Assembly (NCBI GenBank): GCA_024500155.1
Contig: CM044877.1
Location: forward strand, 30,689,001 to 30,753,000
DNA length: 64,000 bases
DNA from: Chenopodium formosanum
Lineage: Eukaryota > Streptophyta > Magnoliopsida > Caryophyllales > Amaranthaceae
Reading direction: 5' to 3'
Positions 33,780 through 46,088 of the stretch are shown here, one piece after another; within the stretch, counting starts at the first letter, position 1, and every line of letters starts with the position of its first letter. Made by a program: the position numbers and the translations under genes. The notes under the pieces were generated by a model. The model had not been told where the DNA came from, made no database searches, and saw only the letters and a program-made list of their open reading frames with translations.

Positions 33780-35435
33780 TGATCGCGGGTAAAAGTAGGT
33801 CGTTGGTCTACTAACCCTAATCAAATTAACAAATTAAAATACCTAAACTTACACTAAACTAGTTAGTGGCAAGTAAAGGGTCGAACCACTAGGGAAGCAC
33901 GCTAATTCAACACCTAATATCACTAATGCAAGAGTAAAAAGGGGATTGTTTTGTTGGTTTTGTTGATTGGAACACTAAAACTACAAGTAAGCAAGAAAAT
34001 GATGATTAAAATCAATAGAAAATTACGCTAGGGATTCGGGGGTGTCCAATATAATTAGAAAGAGGAGAGTAATGGTGATTATCATGAAACATATGCCAAA
34101 TAACACAAGGTTCTACCTAAACTTTTCATTCTCATGCAATAGTCTAGGCAAATCAATGAAAGAGGTCTCCCCTAATAAGGATCATTCTCATGCATCCTAT
34201 TAGTTACAATCAAATTAAGAGAATAAAGAAGCACAATCCATAAAAACTCCACTTTAATAACTCATTCTCATGCAATCATTAAAATAGAGGTGATCCTAAT
34301 CTAATTCAAATCACTTTCATGCATTTAAACTAGAAAACATCAAATAGAGTGCAACAATAATCCCAAGCTAATAAAAATCATGTCTTTCATCAATATATGG
34401 CATAAGTTCAATCCAACCATCATCATTCATCCATCATTCAATACATATCTTCCACCCCCTTCCCCTAGATAAGAGTTTAGCCTAGAGAAGGGAGATTAAA
34501 CATAATATAAAAACTAGAAATAAACACAAAAAACTTTAAACAAGACATGATTGAAATATATGAAATCAATAAAAACAAGATAAACTAATAAGATAGACAA
34601 AAAAAAGTAACAATAAAGCAAATAAAAAATATCAAAGGAAAGGAGAAGAGATTACTAAAGAAAGGATTGAAGAAAGATGAAAACTTGGATGCTTGCTTGA
34701 TTTATGGAAGATTAAAGCTTGAGCAAAGTTGAATACAATAAAGGAAGCTTGAATAACAATCTATTTTCTCTCCCTAGATTAGGCTAATGTTCTATGGAAT
34801 TAGTACTAAGTGTCCCCCTATTACAAAGAGTCCCGTCTATATATATGTGGCTCCACCCAAAAGAAAGAGACTTGGACAACAAGGCGCAAATAAATCGTAA
34901 ACCCAGTCGTGCGCGCCCGCACATGAGTCATGTGCGCCCGCACACAATGTGTGTGCGCCCTCTCATCGTAGTGTGCAGCCGCAACTTTGAGGGTATGGGG
35001 AAAATGAGCGTGCCCGCACATGAGTCGTGCGTGCCCGCACATAGATGTGTGCGCCCGCACAGAGGTCGCGCATAGGGTCGCGCAAACTCTCTGGTTTTGC
35101 TCTGTTTTTTCAGTCTGGCTGTGCGAGTTCTGACAGGGCTGCGCGCCCGCACAGCCTCTTATGTGCGCCCGCACAGAAGCCGCATAGCATCCCGCGCACA
35201 ACAAATAGCTTGGCTTCTTGATATCCTCTTTCTTTCGGCACATAACACTTACAAAACCAAAGCATGGAGATCAAAATAAAAACAAAGCGAGAAGACTAAG
35301 AGAAGGGAAGATAAGGGAGAAAAGGAAAGAGGAAGCAAAACTAAGTAAAAATGCTTAGAAAAAGGGCCAAACAAGCGCAAATGAGGGGAAAATCCTTACA
35401 GAAAAAGGATAAAAGAGTGGCAAAAATGCCAATCA
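33780..35435 (-). mobile_element. 3' LTR of element A (left)
   Basis: Plus-strand ends TGATCGCGGG and GCCAATCA. Contains the A-type dyad array (34908-35200), the TATA box (34839-34846, minus) and, downstream of it in the transcribed part, four copies of a TGCATGAGAATGA-like motif (34127-34139, 34183-34194, 34263-34274, 34312-34323, read on the minus strand). Confidence 0.88.
34839..35200 (-). promoter_or_regulatory. U3 promoter of A LTR: TGTGCG-CC-CGCACA array plus TATA box
   Basis: About ten sites of the type GTGCGCCCGCAC / GCGCGCCCGCAC (6-bp arms around CC) occupy 34908-35200. The minus-strand TATATATAGAC follows about 60 bp downstream. The same layout is in the other LTR. Confidence 0.65.
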
Positions 35436-35451
35436 TCAAAATCCCCCACAC
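35436..35451 (-). promoter_or_regulatory. Polypurine tract of element A
   Basis: On the minus strand GTGTGGGGGATTTTGA ends where the LTR begins (TGATTGGC). Element D has the identical tract at 61125-61110. Confidence 0.8.
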
Positions 35452-38043
35452 TTGCCTCTTGCTTGTCCTCAAGCAAGGGAAACTGGAACGAAAAGACAAA
35501 CAAATCAAACATAACATGACAAGTTTTTCGCAAAACCAATCAAACCTCAAGGTAATGAAATGCTCAATTTGGACTCATTTGCAAATAAATGCACCATAAA
35601 ATACTTATCTTTTCTCAATTCAAGGAGGGAAGGCACGTTCCAAGATGCTCAAGGTTGAAAAAGACAAACCTAAGCTAAGTGTAGAGAACTAATGATTTCA
35701 TTCTCCGCCCTAGCCCCAACCAAGACGGTCCGCGTTCTCTCCACTAGCTTCAATTCATCCTCTAGCTAGCTCCTCATGGTTCCTCGAGGGAACCGAAAAA
35801 AGAAAATTTTATGTGGAGTCATAAGGTCATCCCGACATCTCAACTATGCATACTCTCTCTATAGGGTTGAAATCTATCTCCCTCCACTGTTCTTTGACCA
35901 CGCCCCTCTAGAATCCAAGGGTCTTAAGTAAGGTTGTAATGTCATGGCTAGGGGTTACGGTTGGGAAACAATTTAAAAACTTTGGTGGCAATTCCTAAGT
36001 GAAGCGTAAGAGTGGTCATCTCTCAAGAACATCCTAAGAATTGAACCCATTCTTCAAACTCACAACCTTGCAAAACAAACCCACCACATTACATTAATCT
36101 TTTTTTTTTTTTTTTTTTTTTAGTTTCAAGTCCTTTCAACTTTCTTGCCAAGCCTTTTTGTGTACTCTTTTCATGAATAGCCTTTCAAAACCTTACTTGA
36201 ATCAAATTACACAACTTTCTTGCTCAATTTCAACATTATCAAACTCAAACCTCACAAGCCAATGCTTCACTAACTACAAGGGTTGGTAGAACATAGGCCG
36301 ATAGGTTTGTAATATGGATAAGTCAAGAAAGGGTAAATAAGGCTCAAATTGGTTAGCAAGAGGGTGAATGTAAAAATGAAAACCAAATTTGTAACAAAAC
36401 ACAAAGAAAACAAAGAAAAATGAGAAGAAATACTCTCATCTTCCTCTAGAGTTATACGATCATGATCTTGGGAGCTAGACGCCAACACAAAGATAAAGAC
36501 ATGCATAATTAAGGATCCTAAAAGCCGCTCATAAGAATGATGAAGGCTAGAACAAATGACGCTCACACGGGGTAAGAAATATAGCAAATACTACCCAAGG
36601 GAATCCTATCCACCATAGAGAGCAACACCATCTTACCACTTTCCCGTGAGCTAAGGGTTCAAACGTCCTCAAAAGTTCTAAACCGGGCTACCTTAGCTTA
36701 CAATGTGTCTAACTCAACCCAAAGCATTCTCAAACCGTGCAAACCCTCATCAATTAGGAAGATAAGCATTCAAAGACACATCAAGGCAAACCAATCCAAA
36801 AGAGTGAGCAAATTACACATCAAAAATCATTTCAAATTGTCATAATTATGCTTGTAACACAAAAAGGGAAAAACAAAACAAAAGAAAGAGGAAGAAGTCA
36901 AAATGGTTCACATACGAGGCATATAATTCAATTAAATCCCAATCGTCATACAAGTGATCGTTCGATAACAACATCAACGATCCCAGGTTCCATAGAACCA
37001 AAAGCAAACATCCTCGAACCATTCAACTTCTTCCTAAGCTAATCCTAAGCTAAACACCCAAGGAAAAAGAAAATAAAAGAGAGGAAAGGTCTCACCAAAT
37101 GCCGCTTGAAATGAAGACAAGATAAATTATGCAATCTTACCGAGGGGGCTCGAATTGCCCTTTGACTTCCTTTATCTCCATTTCCAAGCACCATGCAGAA
37201 GCTTGAACACCACCAAGAGCCTCCAAGAACACCACCTTCAATGAACCTTGTAAACCATGAAAATGGGGGATTTTTGGGTACTTTGGAGAGAGAAAATGGG
37301 TGAATTTGTGAGTGGAATGAAAGTTTTTGATGGATTTGAGAGAAAATTAATGGAATTTGTGAATAATGGGTGAAATTTAAAGGTTAGAGTTTGAGTTTGT
37401 GAGGAGAGAGAAGAGAGTATGAAAATAGGGTGTCGAAAATATGAGAAGGAAATCGGGGAGAAGGGGTTAAAAACCCGATTTTCCTGCTCTGCGCGCCCGC
37501 ACAGTTGATTCTGCGCGCCCGCACAGAGGTCACGCACCAGGTCGCGCAAACTCTCTGCCTCGAGCTTCAACTTTTGATAAATTATGTGCGGGTTCTGACA
37601 GTGAACGCGCTCCCGCACAGAGTCCATGCGCACCCGCACAGATGGCGCATAGCAAGTCGCGCAAACCTCTTGACTCCAGCTTCAACTTGAGATAAAATCT
37701 GTGCGGGTTCTGACATTGCCTGCGCGCCTACACAGATCGCACAGAGTAGTTTTGATTTTTCCTCACATCTTCGAGATAGAGAATCCTTGTTCCTTCATCA
37801 TCTAAACACCTTGTAACCAAAAAGGTAAAAAAAAGTAATCAAATTCAAATTCAAATTCAAAAAGGAGAAATTAAAATCGGAATAATTAAAAAAAAGGTTT
37901 AGAAAGGAGTTAGAAACTCGGGTTGCCTCCCGAGAAGCACTTCTTTATGAGGTCACTAGCTTGACCATGAGAAACATCCTTCAAGTGCGAGGCTTGGGAT
38001 CCCAAGGATCAAGCAATATACATTCGATGATACCAACTTCTTC
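35452..38043 (-). other. 3' region of element A without a convincing gene
   Basis: About 2.6 kb between integrase and PPT. Athila-type elements may encode an env-like ORF here, but I see none: no long ORF with hydrophobic segments. It holds a T22 run (36099-36121), an A-type dyad array (37489-37742), and downstream of it (minus) a CT-rich leader to an ATG at 37257 that opens only a six-codon frame. It may be an internal promoter region. Element D has a diverged copy at 61126-62900. Confidence 0.55.
37489..37742. repeat. A-family dyad array in the internal 3' region
   Basis: Repeats of TGCGCGCCCGCACAG with linkers CGCACCAGGTCGCGCAAACTCT and TGTGCGGGTTCTGACAG (given in part), the same combination of linker and dyad as in the A LTR. 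So the array exists twice in the element, in U3 and after pol. Confidence 0.7.
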
Positions 38044-39273
38044 CTAGCAAAAGTAATGCTTCAAACGAGAACCATTGACCATGAACTTGTTCCCATCCGC
38101 ATCTAACTCAAAAGAACTATAAGGAGTAGTCTTCGATACCACAAAAGGCCCTGACCACTTAGACTTGAGTTTACTCGGAAACAAGCGAAGCCTTGAGTTG
38201 AAGAGCAAGACTTTATCTCCAACCTTAAAGCTCTTGTTTCGAATATGTTGGTCATGCCATTTCTTAGTCTTCTCCTTATACATTCTTGAGCTCTCATACG
38301 CATCGTCTCTAAGCTCTTCAAGTTTATTGAGCTTCAACAATCTCTTCTCACCGGCCAAAGACAAATCCATATTAAGCTCCTTGATAGCCCACCAAGCCTT
38401 GTATTCCAATTCAACCGGCAAGTGACAAGTCTTGCCATAGACCAACCTATAAGGGGTTGTGCCTATTGGAGTCTTGTACGCCGTCCTAAGAGCCCATAGC
38501 GTGTCATCAAGTTTGAGAGACCAATCTTTCCTTGATTTGTTCACCATCCTTTCAAGAAGATTTTTTATTTCACGATTTGAGACCTCCACTTGTCCTTGAG
38601 TTTGAGGGTGGTAAGGTAATCCAACCTTGTGATAAACGCCATATCTCTTTAGAAGAGCTACAAATTGCTTTTTGGCAAAATGGGAGCCTCCATCACTAAT
38701 TAGCACCCTCGGAACTCCAAACCTAGGAAAGATGATCTTCTTTAGGAGCTTAAGCACAACCTTGTGATCATTGGTAGGTGAGGGTATGGCTTCAATCCAT
38801 TTTGTCACATAGTCGACCGCTACCAAGATATATAGATTCCCACAAGAAGAAACGAAAGGTCCCATGAAATCTACCCCCCAAACATCAAAGGGTTCCACTT
38901 CTACAATACTTTGTTGGGGCATTTCGTCCCTCTTGGTAATACCTCCACTCCTTTGACATCTATCACATTGTGCAACGAATTGGTGGGCGTCTTTATGCAT
39001 TGTCATCCACCACAATAAGGATTGAGATATTTTTGCCACTGTTTTGTCAACACCACCATGTCCTCCACATGGTAGTGAGTGGCAATGCTCAAGAACACCT
39101 TGAATTTCATGATCTGGAACGCACTTCCGATAAAGGCCATCTCCACATTGCTTGAATAGGTATGGGTCATTCCAAAAGTATCTTCTCACCTCCTTGAAAA
39201 ACTTATTCTTTTGTTGAGAAGAGTACTCCGGGGGAACGACTCTCCACGCAATATAGTTGGCTATATCCGCGTA
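38044..39273 (-). pseudogene. Element A integrase
   Basis: A long open stretch (39189-38044, 381 codons) contains the whole integrase: zinc end (HCHSLPCGGHGGVDKT, CDRCQRSGGI), catalytic core with GVDFMGPFVSS, LISDGGSHF and NREIKNLLE carrying the three acidic residues, LPYHPQTQGQVEVSN, and the C-terminal RLRLFPSKLKSKWSGPF typical of Athila. It is preceded in the same polyprotein by RNase H but a stop near 39275 separates them. The integrase itself shows no internal lesion; expression as part of the polyprotein would fail. The best-preserved domain in the window. Confidence 0.85.
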
Positions 39274-40086
39274 TCAAGGGGTAGAAGTTGACACCAAAGC
39301 CATGAGAGCCTCGAATCCTATCTCATCATTAATCGGTACATCCTCCTTGTTCTCAAATGGTAGCCTAGAAAAATGATCTGCTACATAGTTCTTCGCTCCC
39401 TTCTTGTCCCTCATATCCATGTGAAAGTCTTGGAGAGAGAGAACCCAACGGATCAAGCGAGGCTTTGCTTCTTTTTTGGTCATGAGATACCGCACCGCGA
39501 TGTGATCCGTGTACACGATAACTTTTTAGCATATGAGATAGGACCGAAACTTATCGAATGCAAACACTACCGCCAACATCTCTTTCTCCGTTGTTGTGTA
39601 ATTCCTTTGAGCCTCATCTAGAGTCCGACTTGCGTAGTAGATGACACATGATTTTCCTTATTTCTTTTGACCAAGAACGGCACCTACTGCAAAGTCACTA
39701 GCATCGCACATTAGCTCAAAAGGCAAGCTCCAATCCGGAGCTTGCACAACGGGAGAAGAAATGAGAGCTTCCTTGAGCTTACGAAACGCCTCAAGGCAAG
39801 CCTCATTAAAGTAAAAAACAACCTCTTTTTTGAGTAGTTTGGTCAAGGGTTTGGCGATTGAAGAAAAATCTTTGATAAACCTCAGGTAAAAACCGGCATG
39901 CCCAAGAAAAGCCCGTACCCCCGTGATGGAAGTAGGAGGGGGCAACTTTTCAATCACCGAAACCTTGGCCAGATCTACTTCAATGCCATTTTTTGAAACC
40001 TTATGGCCGAGGACAATGCCCTCCTCAACCATAAAATGGCACTTTTCCCAATTTAAAACCAAACTCGTCTCTTGACACCTTTTCAA
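39274..40086 (-). pseudogene. Element A RT thumb and RNase H
   Basis: The frame 40086-39658 encodes the RT end (LNWEKCHFMVEEGIVLGH, PPPTSITGVRAFLGHAGFY) and the RNase H start (LMCDASDFAVGAVLGQKK). A stop at 39660-39658 and another near 39526 follow; 39516-39274 gives VYTDHIAVRYLMTKKEAKPR and KGAKNYVADHFSRL. The acidic residues DASD and ADH are visible. The two stops break it. Confidence 0.8.
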
Positions 40087-42357
40087 AACTTTTTCAAGGT
40101 TAAAAAGACAAGTGTCAAAAGACGAGCCACCAACACTAAATCATCCATTAAAACCTCAATTTCTTTTTCAAGCATCTTAGAGAAAATGGAAGTCATAAAT
40201 CTTTGAAAAGTAGAGGGGGCATTGCATAATCCGAATGGCATTCTTCGGTATGAAAATGTCCCATATGGACATGTGAAAGTAGTTTTCTCTTGATCACTTG
40301 GATGGATAGGGATTTGGAAAAATCCGGAATACCCATCCAAGAAACAAAAGAAAGCATGGTTTGAAAGCCTTTCAAGAATTTGGTCCATGAAAGGGAGAGG
40401 AAAATGATCTTTCTTGGTGTTTTTGTTCAATCTCCTATAATCAATGCACATTCTCCACCCGGTCACCGTCCGGGTGGAGATTTCCTCTCCCTTTTCATCC
40501 TTGATTATGGTCATTCCACCCTTCTTTGGGACCACATGAACCGGGCTAACCCATTTGCTATCGGAGATAGCATAGATGATTCCCGCTTCACGTAGTTTCA
40601 AGATTTCTTTCTTCATAACCTCCTGAAGGTGGGGGTTCAACCTTCTTTGAGGTTCAATGGAGGTGGAATGATCATCCTCAAGATGAATACGATGCATGCA
40701 TAAAGAAGGGATAATACCTTTAATATCATCAATGCTATACCCTATCACATCCCTATATTTCCTTATAACATCAAGAAGTTTTTCCAAATTAAGACCATCT
40801 AGGGTAGCATTGACAATAATAGGGTATTTTCCCTCCTTATCAAGAAAAGCATATTTCAAAGAAGGGGGAAGGGGTTTGAGTTCTACCTTGGGAGGAGGCT
40901 TAGAACTCTCCTCCAATTTCTCCTCCTTGGACTCAATCTCGACCTCAACTTGTTGTTCAACTTCCTCCCTTGAGGATTCTTCCATTGCCATGACAAATTC
41001 TTTAGCCTTTTGAGAGTGGAACTCTTCTTTGCATGTAAGGGCTTCAATCATTGGATATTGAGGCCTCATCACGACCCTCCCCAAGCGATCTAGCTCCTCA
41101 TTCACAACATCAACTCTATAGCATTTTTCAACCATGGGGGTCTTGAGCAACTTCGAAAATTCAAAGACAATTTTTTCATCGGCCACTTCACAAATGATGG
41201 TGTTGTTCTTGCAATTGATGACCGCCCCCAAAGTTTTAAGAGCTTCACGTCCCAAAATCAAAGGAGTGTTAACATCCTCCTCCATATCCATCACTACAAA
41301 GTCACAAGGCACGTAGATGTGTCCCACTTGAATTGGAACATCCTCAAGCTCTCCACAAGGTAACTTCACCGATCGATCGACCAATTGAATTGTCTTCCTT
41401 GTAGGGATCATCTCAATATTGAGTTTTTGAGCAATGGATAGAGGGATTAAACTAACACTTGCTCCAAGTTCGGCTAAGGCGCCCCTAGCTTCCATATTCC
41501 CAATTTTCACCGGCAAAGTGAAACTTCCCGGGTCTTTCTTCTTCTTGGGTATCTTATGTTGGACAAGAGCACTCACTTGATTTGGAAGGGTGATAAGCTC
41601 ATCATTGAGCTTCCTCTTGTTGGTGAGAATATCTTTAAGGAACTTGGAATAAGATGGCATTTGTGTCACAACTTCAAGAAAAGGGAGGTTGATATGCAAA
41701 TTCTTCATGAAACTAAGAAATTTTGCGAATTTGTCATTCAACTTCCTCTCCGCAAGCCGACCGGGAAAAGGAACCGGTCCATCAAGATTCCTAGCCTTAC
41801 TAGGAATTGAAGTTGTCTTCTCATTATCTATCTTCTTCTTCTCCAAACCTCCTTCTATCTCATCACCTTTTTCTTTCTCACCTCCCTTGTTTCCCTCACT
41901 ATCCCCTTCATTTGGTCCTTCATAGGAAGTTCCCGACCTCAATGTGATCGCCATGCATGTATCGGGTTTTGGATTGTGAGATGGGTTAGGTTGTGGTTGT
42001 CCGGGTAGAGTGGATGGTGAATTGAAAGGAGTTCTCTCGGCCAATTGAGCTAGTTGTGAATCAACCATCTTGTTGTGGGCTCTTATCTCTTGCATTTGTT
42101 GCCCAAAAGATTGCATTTGCGCATGCATGGCTTGGAGGAGTTGAGTTTGAGTTAGCTCCGCTTGAGGTGCTTATTCTTGATGGTTTCTTTGAGGTGCTTG
42201 GGTTTGATTGTTGTATTGGTTGTTCCTTGGATAGCTTCCTCTTGGGTTTTGGGGTTGAGATGGAGGTTGATTTTGATATTGAGGATTGGAGTTATAGGAA
42301 GGTTTAGCTTGTTGGTTCCATTGTTGAGGTTGAGGTACAAACTCGGGTGGTGGTTGT
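40083..42357 (-). pseudogene. Element A protease and reverse transcriptase
   Basis: The ORF 42128-40083 (681 codons) covers the gag-pro linker, protease and RT. The protease active-site motif reads ALAELGASVSLIPLSI at residues 217-232, with Glu (codon 41471-41469, GAA) where the catalytic Asp is expected; element D has ALADLGAS. The RT has KKGGMTIIKDEKGEEI, CIDYRRLNKNTKKDHFPLPF, FLDGYSGFFQIPI, MPFGLCNAPSTFQRFM and the catalytic VLMDDL at 40148-40137. One base is missing right after the DD codons and shifts the frame. Upstream, stops at about 42362-42360 and 42173-42171 separate it from gag. Clearly dead. Confidence 0.85.
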
Positions 42358-42359
42358 CT

Positions 42360-43405
42360 CTAAGCAACTCCACCGCCGCTTCCTCTAAATCCCTCTTGCC
42401 TAGTATTGTATGCTGCTACATGCTCGGGGCTTAAACCTCCACAATAGGATGTATCATGGTTCGTTCCTCCACAATTTTGACAAGAGAAAGAGTTAACTTG
42501 AGAAGAGCTTGCTCCACCACTTGAGCTTGCATTCACACTCGTGTTCAATTTGGAAAGCCCTTTTGTTAGTTGATCAATTTGATGTTGTAATTGATCAACT
42601 TTCTCCAATTCATAAATACCACCTCTCTTTGGAGCGTTTCTTCTTCGGGCCCCCCAAGAGTAATTCTTTGCTACCTCTTCTATTGTGGCTTCAACTTGAT
42701 TTTGAGGGATCTTGATTGATTGGCCACCCACCCCCGCATCCAAATTGGCTCTTGACATGGGCTCCAATCCGTCGTAGAAAAACCACATGATTACCACATG
42801 AGAAACCCTTGATTGTACTCATGGTGGGGACATGCTTGCACCAACTCTTTGAATCTCTCCCATGCTTCACCAAGACTTTCATCGGCCTCTTGCTCAAATG
42901 ATGCAATTTTTCTTCTCATTTCGGCGGTCTTCTCTTCAGAGATAAAGCGCTTCAAGAACGCCTTTACAACCTCCCTCCATGTTGTGAGAGAGTTAGGCTT
43001 TACTTGCTTTAGCCATTTCTTTGCTCGTCCGGTGAGAGATTGCCGGAAAAGGTGCATACGAATGTAGTCTTGACTCACTTCACTGGTTTGCATCATTGCG
43101 CACAATTCAAGGAATCGGTCCAAATGTTCAATAGGGTCCTCACTTGCACTTCCTGAAAATTGCTCCGATTGGACCATTCGAGTATATTGTGGATGGATTG
43201 AGAACTTAGTTTCCGTGACGGGTAGCAAAAACCCTCCCGTGAGCTCATAATCCTCCGGATTTCCGAACTCACGAAACAAGACATCATTCTCTTGTCCCGC
43301 CATTGATTCGCGTGGTGAACTTAAAGAGTAAGTATCACTCTCACTATCAACTATATCACCAAAGCCTCTTCCCTCGTCTTGATAAAGCCTACGGACTTGT
43401 CTCAA
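42360..43405 (-). pseudogene. Element A gag
   Basis: Two overlapping frames make the gag protein. The first, 43405-42791, contains the capsid part (FSIHPQYTRMVQSEQFSG, PIEHLDRFLELCAMM, GRAKKWLKQVKPNSLTTW). A frameshift around 42795 leads to 42797-42360 (MVIMWFFYDGLEP) with the zinc knuckle CQNCGGTNHDTSYC (CX2CX4HX4C) and a TAG at the end. It is an ordinary Athila-type gag. The CX2CX4HX4C knuckle contrasts with the CX2HX4HX4C form of B and C. Confidence 0.8.
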
Positions 43406-43582
43406 GGTTCGGTTGATTTCGTGGTCAATTTGATGTGAGGGTGCTCCTTGAGACCTCCTAAGAATTCACCAAAGCTAAGCAAACAATTTGCAATGACAAG
43501 GATGATAAAACAAAAGAAACAAAAAGAAAAGAAAGCAAAATGACTCTAGCAAAAGCAATAAAATTAGCTAAACAAGCCGCTT

Positions 43583-43599
43583 CCCCGACAACGGCACCA
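43583..43599 (-). promoter_or_regulatory. Primer binding site of element A
   Basis: On the minus strand TGGTGCCGTTGTCGGGG follows the LTR after AAATT. It equals the 3' end complement of plant tRNA-Asp as I remember it (TGGCGCCGTTGCCGGGG) with two C-to-T changes, both explicable by cytosine deamination. Confirms the minus orientation. Confidence 0.75.
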
Positions 43600-43936
43600 A
43601 AATTTGATCGCGGGTAAAAGTAGGTCGTTGGTCTACTAACCCTAATCAAATTAACAATTTATAATACCTAAAATTACACTAAACTAGTTAGTGGCAAGTA
43701 AAGGGTCGAACCACTAGGGAAGCACGCTAATTCAACACCTAATATTACTAATGCGAGAGTAAAAAGGGGATTGTTTTGTTGGTTTTGTTGATTGGAACAC
43801 TAAAACTACAAGTAAGCAAGAAAATGATGATTAAAATCAATAGAAAATTACGCTAGGGATTCGGGGGTGTCCAATATGATTAGAAAGAGGAGAATAATGG
43901 TGATTATCATGAAACATATGCCAAATAACACAAGGT

Positions 43937-46088
43937 TGATAAGTGACTTTTGTGTCACTTTTAGGGTGTTTATTGAGTCGTTTTCCGACTTATTTTCCAA
44001 TGATTTAACCCTATTTGTCCTTTATTTATTTTATTTGCTTATTCTCATATTTTATCTTTATTTTGAGTATTTTAGTAGTTTTTATTAGTTTTTAGTTTAT
44101 TTTTGTAGTTTTAGTTAATAATTTCCCGCTTCTCTCGTTTTATTTATTTTCTTTTAATTTCTAGTTTGTTTTCTTTTATTTTATTTTATTTCATTTAATT
44201 TTATTATTTCTTTAGTTTTAGCATTTTATTTTACTTTATTTATCTTATTTTATTTTACTTTATTTTACCTTTATTTTATTTTATTTTATCTCTTAGTAAT
44301 ACCCTCGTGTTTTTTGTTGTAGGTGTCCCGGGTTTCAAGGTCATATTCGTGTTCGGAGGTCAAAGGTTCGAGGCGCAAAACTTGAGCCAACCCATGCTGC
44401 CAGCATTATCCTACACCCCACACCTTATCCTCCACCACACACACACCAACAACACAAGCAGCTCAATTCCCCTGCTCCCCTCAACAATGCCAAACCCCAA
44501 CAACACAACTCCACTCACCCATACACTCTTCCCCTGCTTCACCCCGCAACACCACCAACACCAACAGCAACATTAACCTCCACCACGCAAACCACCAGCC
44601 ACAACAACAACAAAACAACCACCAACAACAGCAACGAACACAACACCAACAACACCAGCACTTCGCTACCCCTACTCTCTCCCCTCACGCAACTCCCACA
44701 CCACCTCCAATCACACCACTGTCACACACTCACCAACAACCCCAATTACAACACCAGAAACCATGCACATCAACACCAATCCCCTGCTGCCAAGCCGCAA
44801 CACACACCATCAGCACCCACGCAACTCCCTTACCACCTCCAATTAACCACCACGCAACCACAGCAGCCACCCAAACAACACCAAAACCGCAGCGAATTCC
44901 GGCCTCCCCTATTCACCATTTGCAAACAATCGAACCTCAATTAAGGTCCAATTCGGGGTTTTGAGGGAATTTGGGGATTTATGGGTTTTAATTTCTTTTA
45001 ATTTTATTTTTATTTTCCTTTTCTATTTCCTTTTTCTTTTGTTTGTTTTATTTTATTTTCTAATTTATTTATTTATCTTTTCTTTTATTTTATTTTTTTA
45101 GCTTGTATTATAAATACCCCCCTTTGGGGTTATTCTCTCTTAACTTTCAATCAACATTTTTAATTCTACCCTAGATTAGATTAGAGTAGTTTTAGTTCTT
45201 TTATTTTCTCTCTCTTAGGGTTAGATTAGGAGTTTCTCTCTCTAGTTTAGGAGTAGTTTAGAGAGAGAAAGCTTGGATTTTTCATGGAGTTTTTGGGATT
45301 TTGAAGAAGCAAATTTGTGGATTTTTCCTCTCATAAATTCAATGAGTCTTCCTAACTTTCTCTCACCTTTATTGCTTTCATTTATTATTGTTTTTACTTA
45401 TTTATTTGTTGTTTTGAGTAGATTAATTAGTTTAGTTATTTGATTCTTGCTTTTATTATTATTTTACCTTGTTTTCCATATTTTTGTTCATTATGTTAGC
45501 TTAGGTTTTGTTCTAGGGAAATGGATGAAGGTCATGTTAATAAATTGAATGATTGATTGTGATTAGTATGGAATTGTTTCTTGATTTTTGTGTATGGATG
45601 ATGCTTTTATGTATTAGAATCTTTCTAGCTAATTGATTCTATGCTTTTAATTGTGCTTTCAATCAATTGTGCGAGAGTGAGTTGGTTGAGAGCCCTAAAT
45701 TCTTCCATACCTTTGCTAGGCTAGTTGCACGAGAGTGAATTAGTTTAGTAGGATAATTAACATGCTGAATTGCGCGAGAGTGAGTTAATTGTGTTAATTG
45801 TTCCTAATCGAGGTCATTTTCATCTAATTGTATGATGTTGTTGAATGCATTAATGTAATTGGATTCCACTTTCCCTAGTTTTAGTTGTTTGTTCTTAGTT
45901 GTGTTTATTTTAACCTCTCTCTATCTCACAAGCTTCCCTAGTAGTCTAATTAGCATAGATTGATACACTTAGTCCTTTTGGGCTCGACCCTTTACTTACC
46001 CCTATACTCGTATTAGGGTAGGTTAGGTTACATAAATTTCTAATTTGATTTGGGTTAGTAGACCAATGACACTATATATCCTCGATCA
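43937..46088 (+). mobile_element. Solo LTR inside the right LTR of element A
   Basis: A 2152-bp unit beginning TGATAAGTGAC and ending CCTCGATCA, between AAGGT copies at 43932-43936 and 46089-46093. There is no PBS, PPT or coding sequence, so it is a solo LTR. Its end (GGGTTAGTAGACCAATGAC then CTCGATCA) resembles the end of the A LTR read on the minus strand (GGGTTAGTAGACCAACGAC then CGCGATCA), so it belongs to a related Athila/Tat family, inserted in the opposite orientation. TATA box TATAAATA at 45109-45116. Confidence 0.88.
44395..44940 (+). repeat. CA/CAA-rich low-complexity block in the U3 of the solo LTR
   Basis: About 550 bp of CAACAACACCACCAAC-like and CACCACGCAACC-like sequence, C/A only on long stretches. 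It lies upstream of the TATA box at 45109, like the dyad arrays in the other LTRs but without palindromes. An ORF here (44307-44576) is a low-complexity Thr/Pro/His/Asn run and not a gene. Confidence 0.7.

Noticed and set aside
34794..35279. Cys/His/Arg-rich ORFs across the A dyad arrays (also 46767-47262)
   Set aside because: Translation of the repeated GTGCGCCCGCAC motif in several frames; not genes, despite a superficial zinc-finger look.
37238..37639. Possible env-like protein in the 3' region of A
   Set aside because: The ORF crosses the dyad array and a CT-rich leader, has no membrane segment or start context, and is not kept in D.
44307..44576. ORF with His/Asn/Thr/Pro runs in the solo LTR
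   Set aside because: Product of the CA/CAA-rich block; no homologue pattern.
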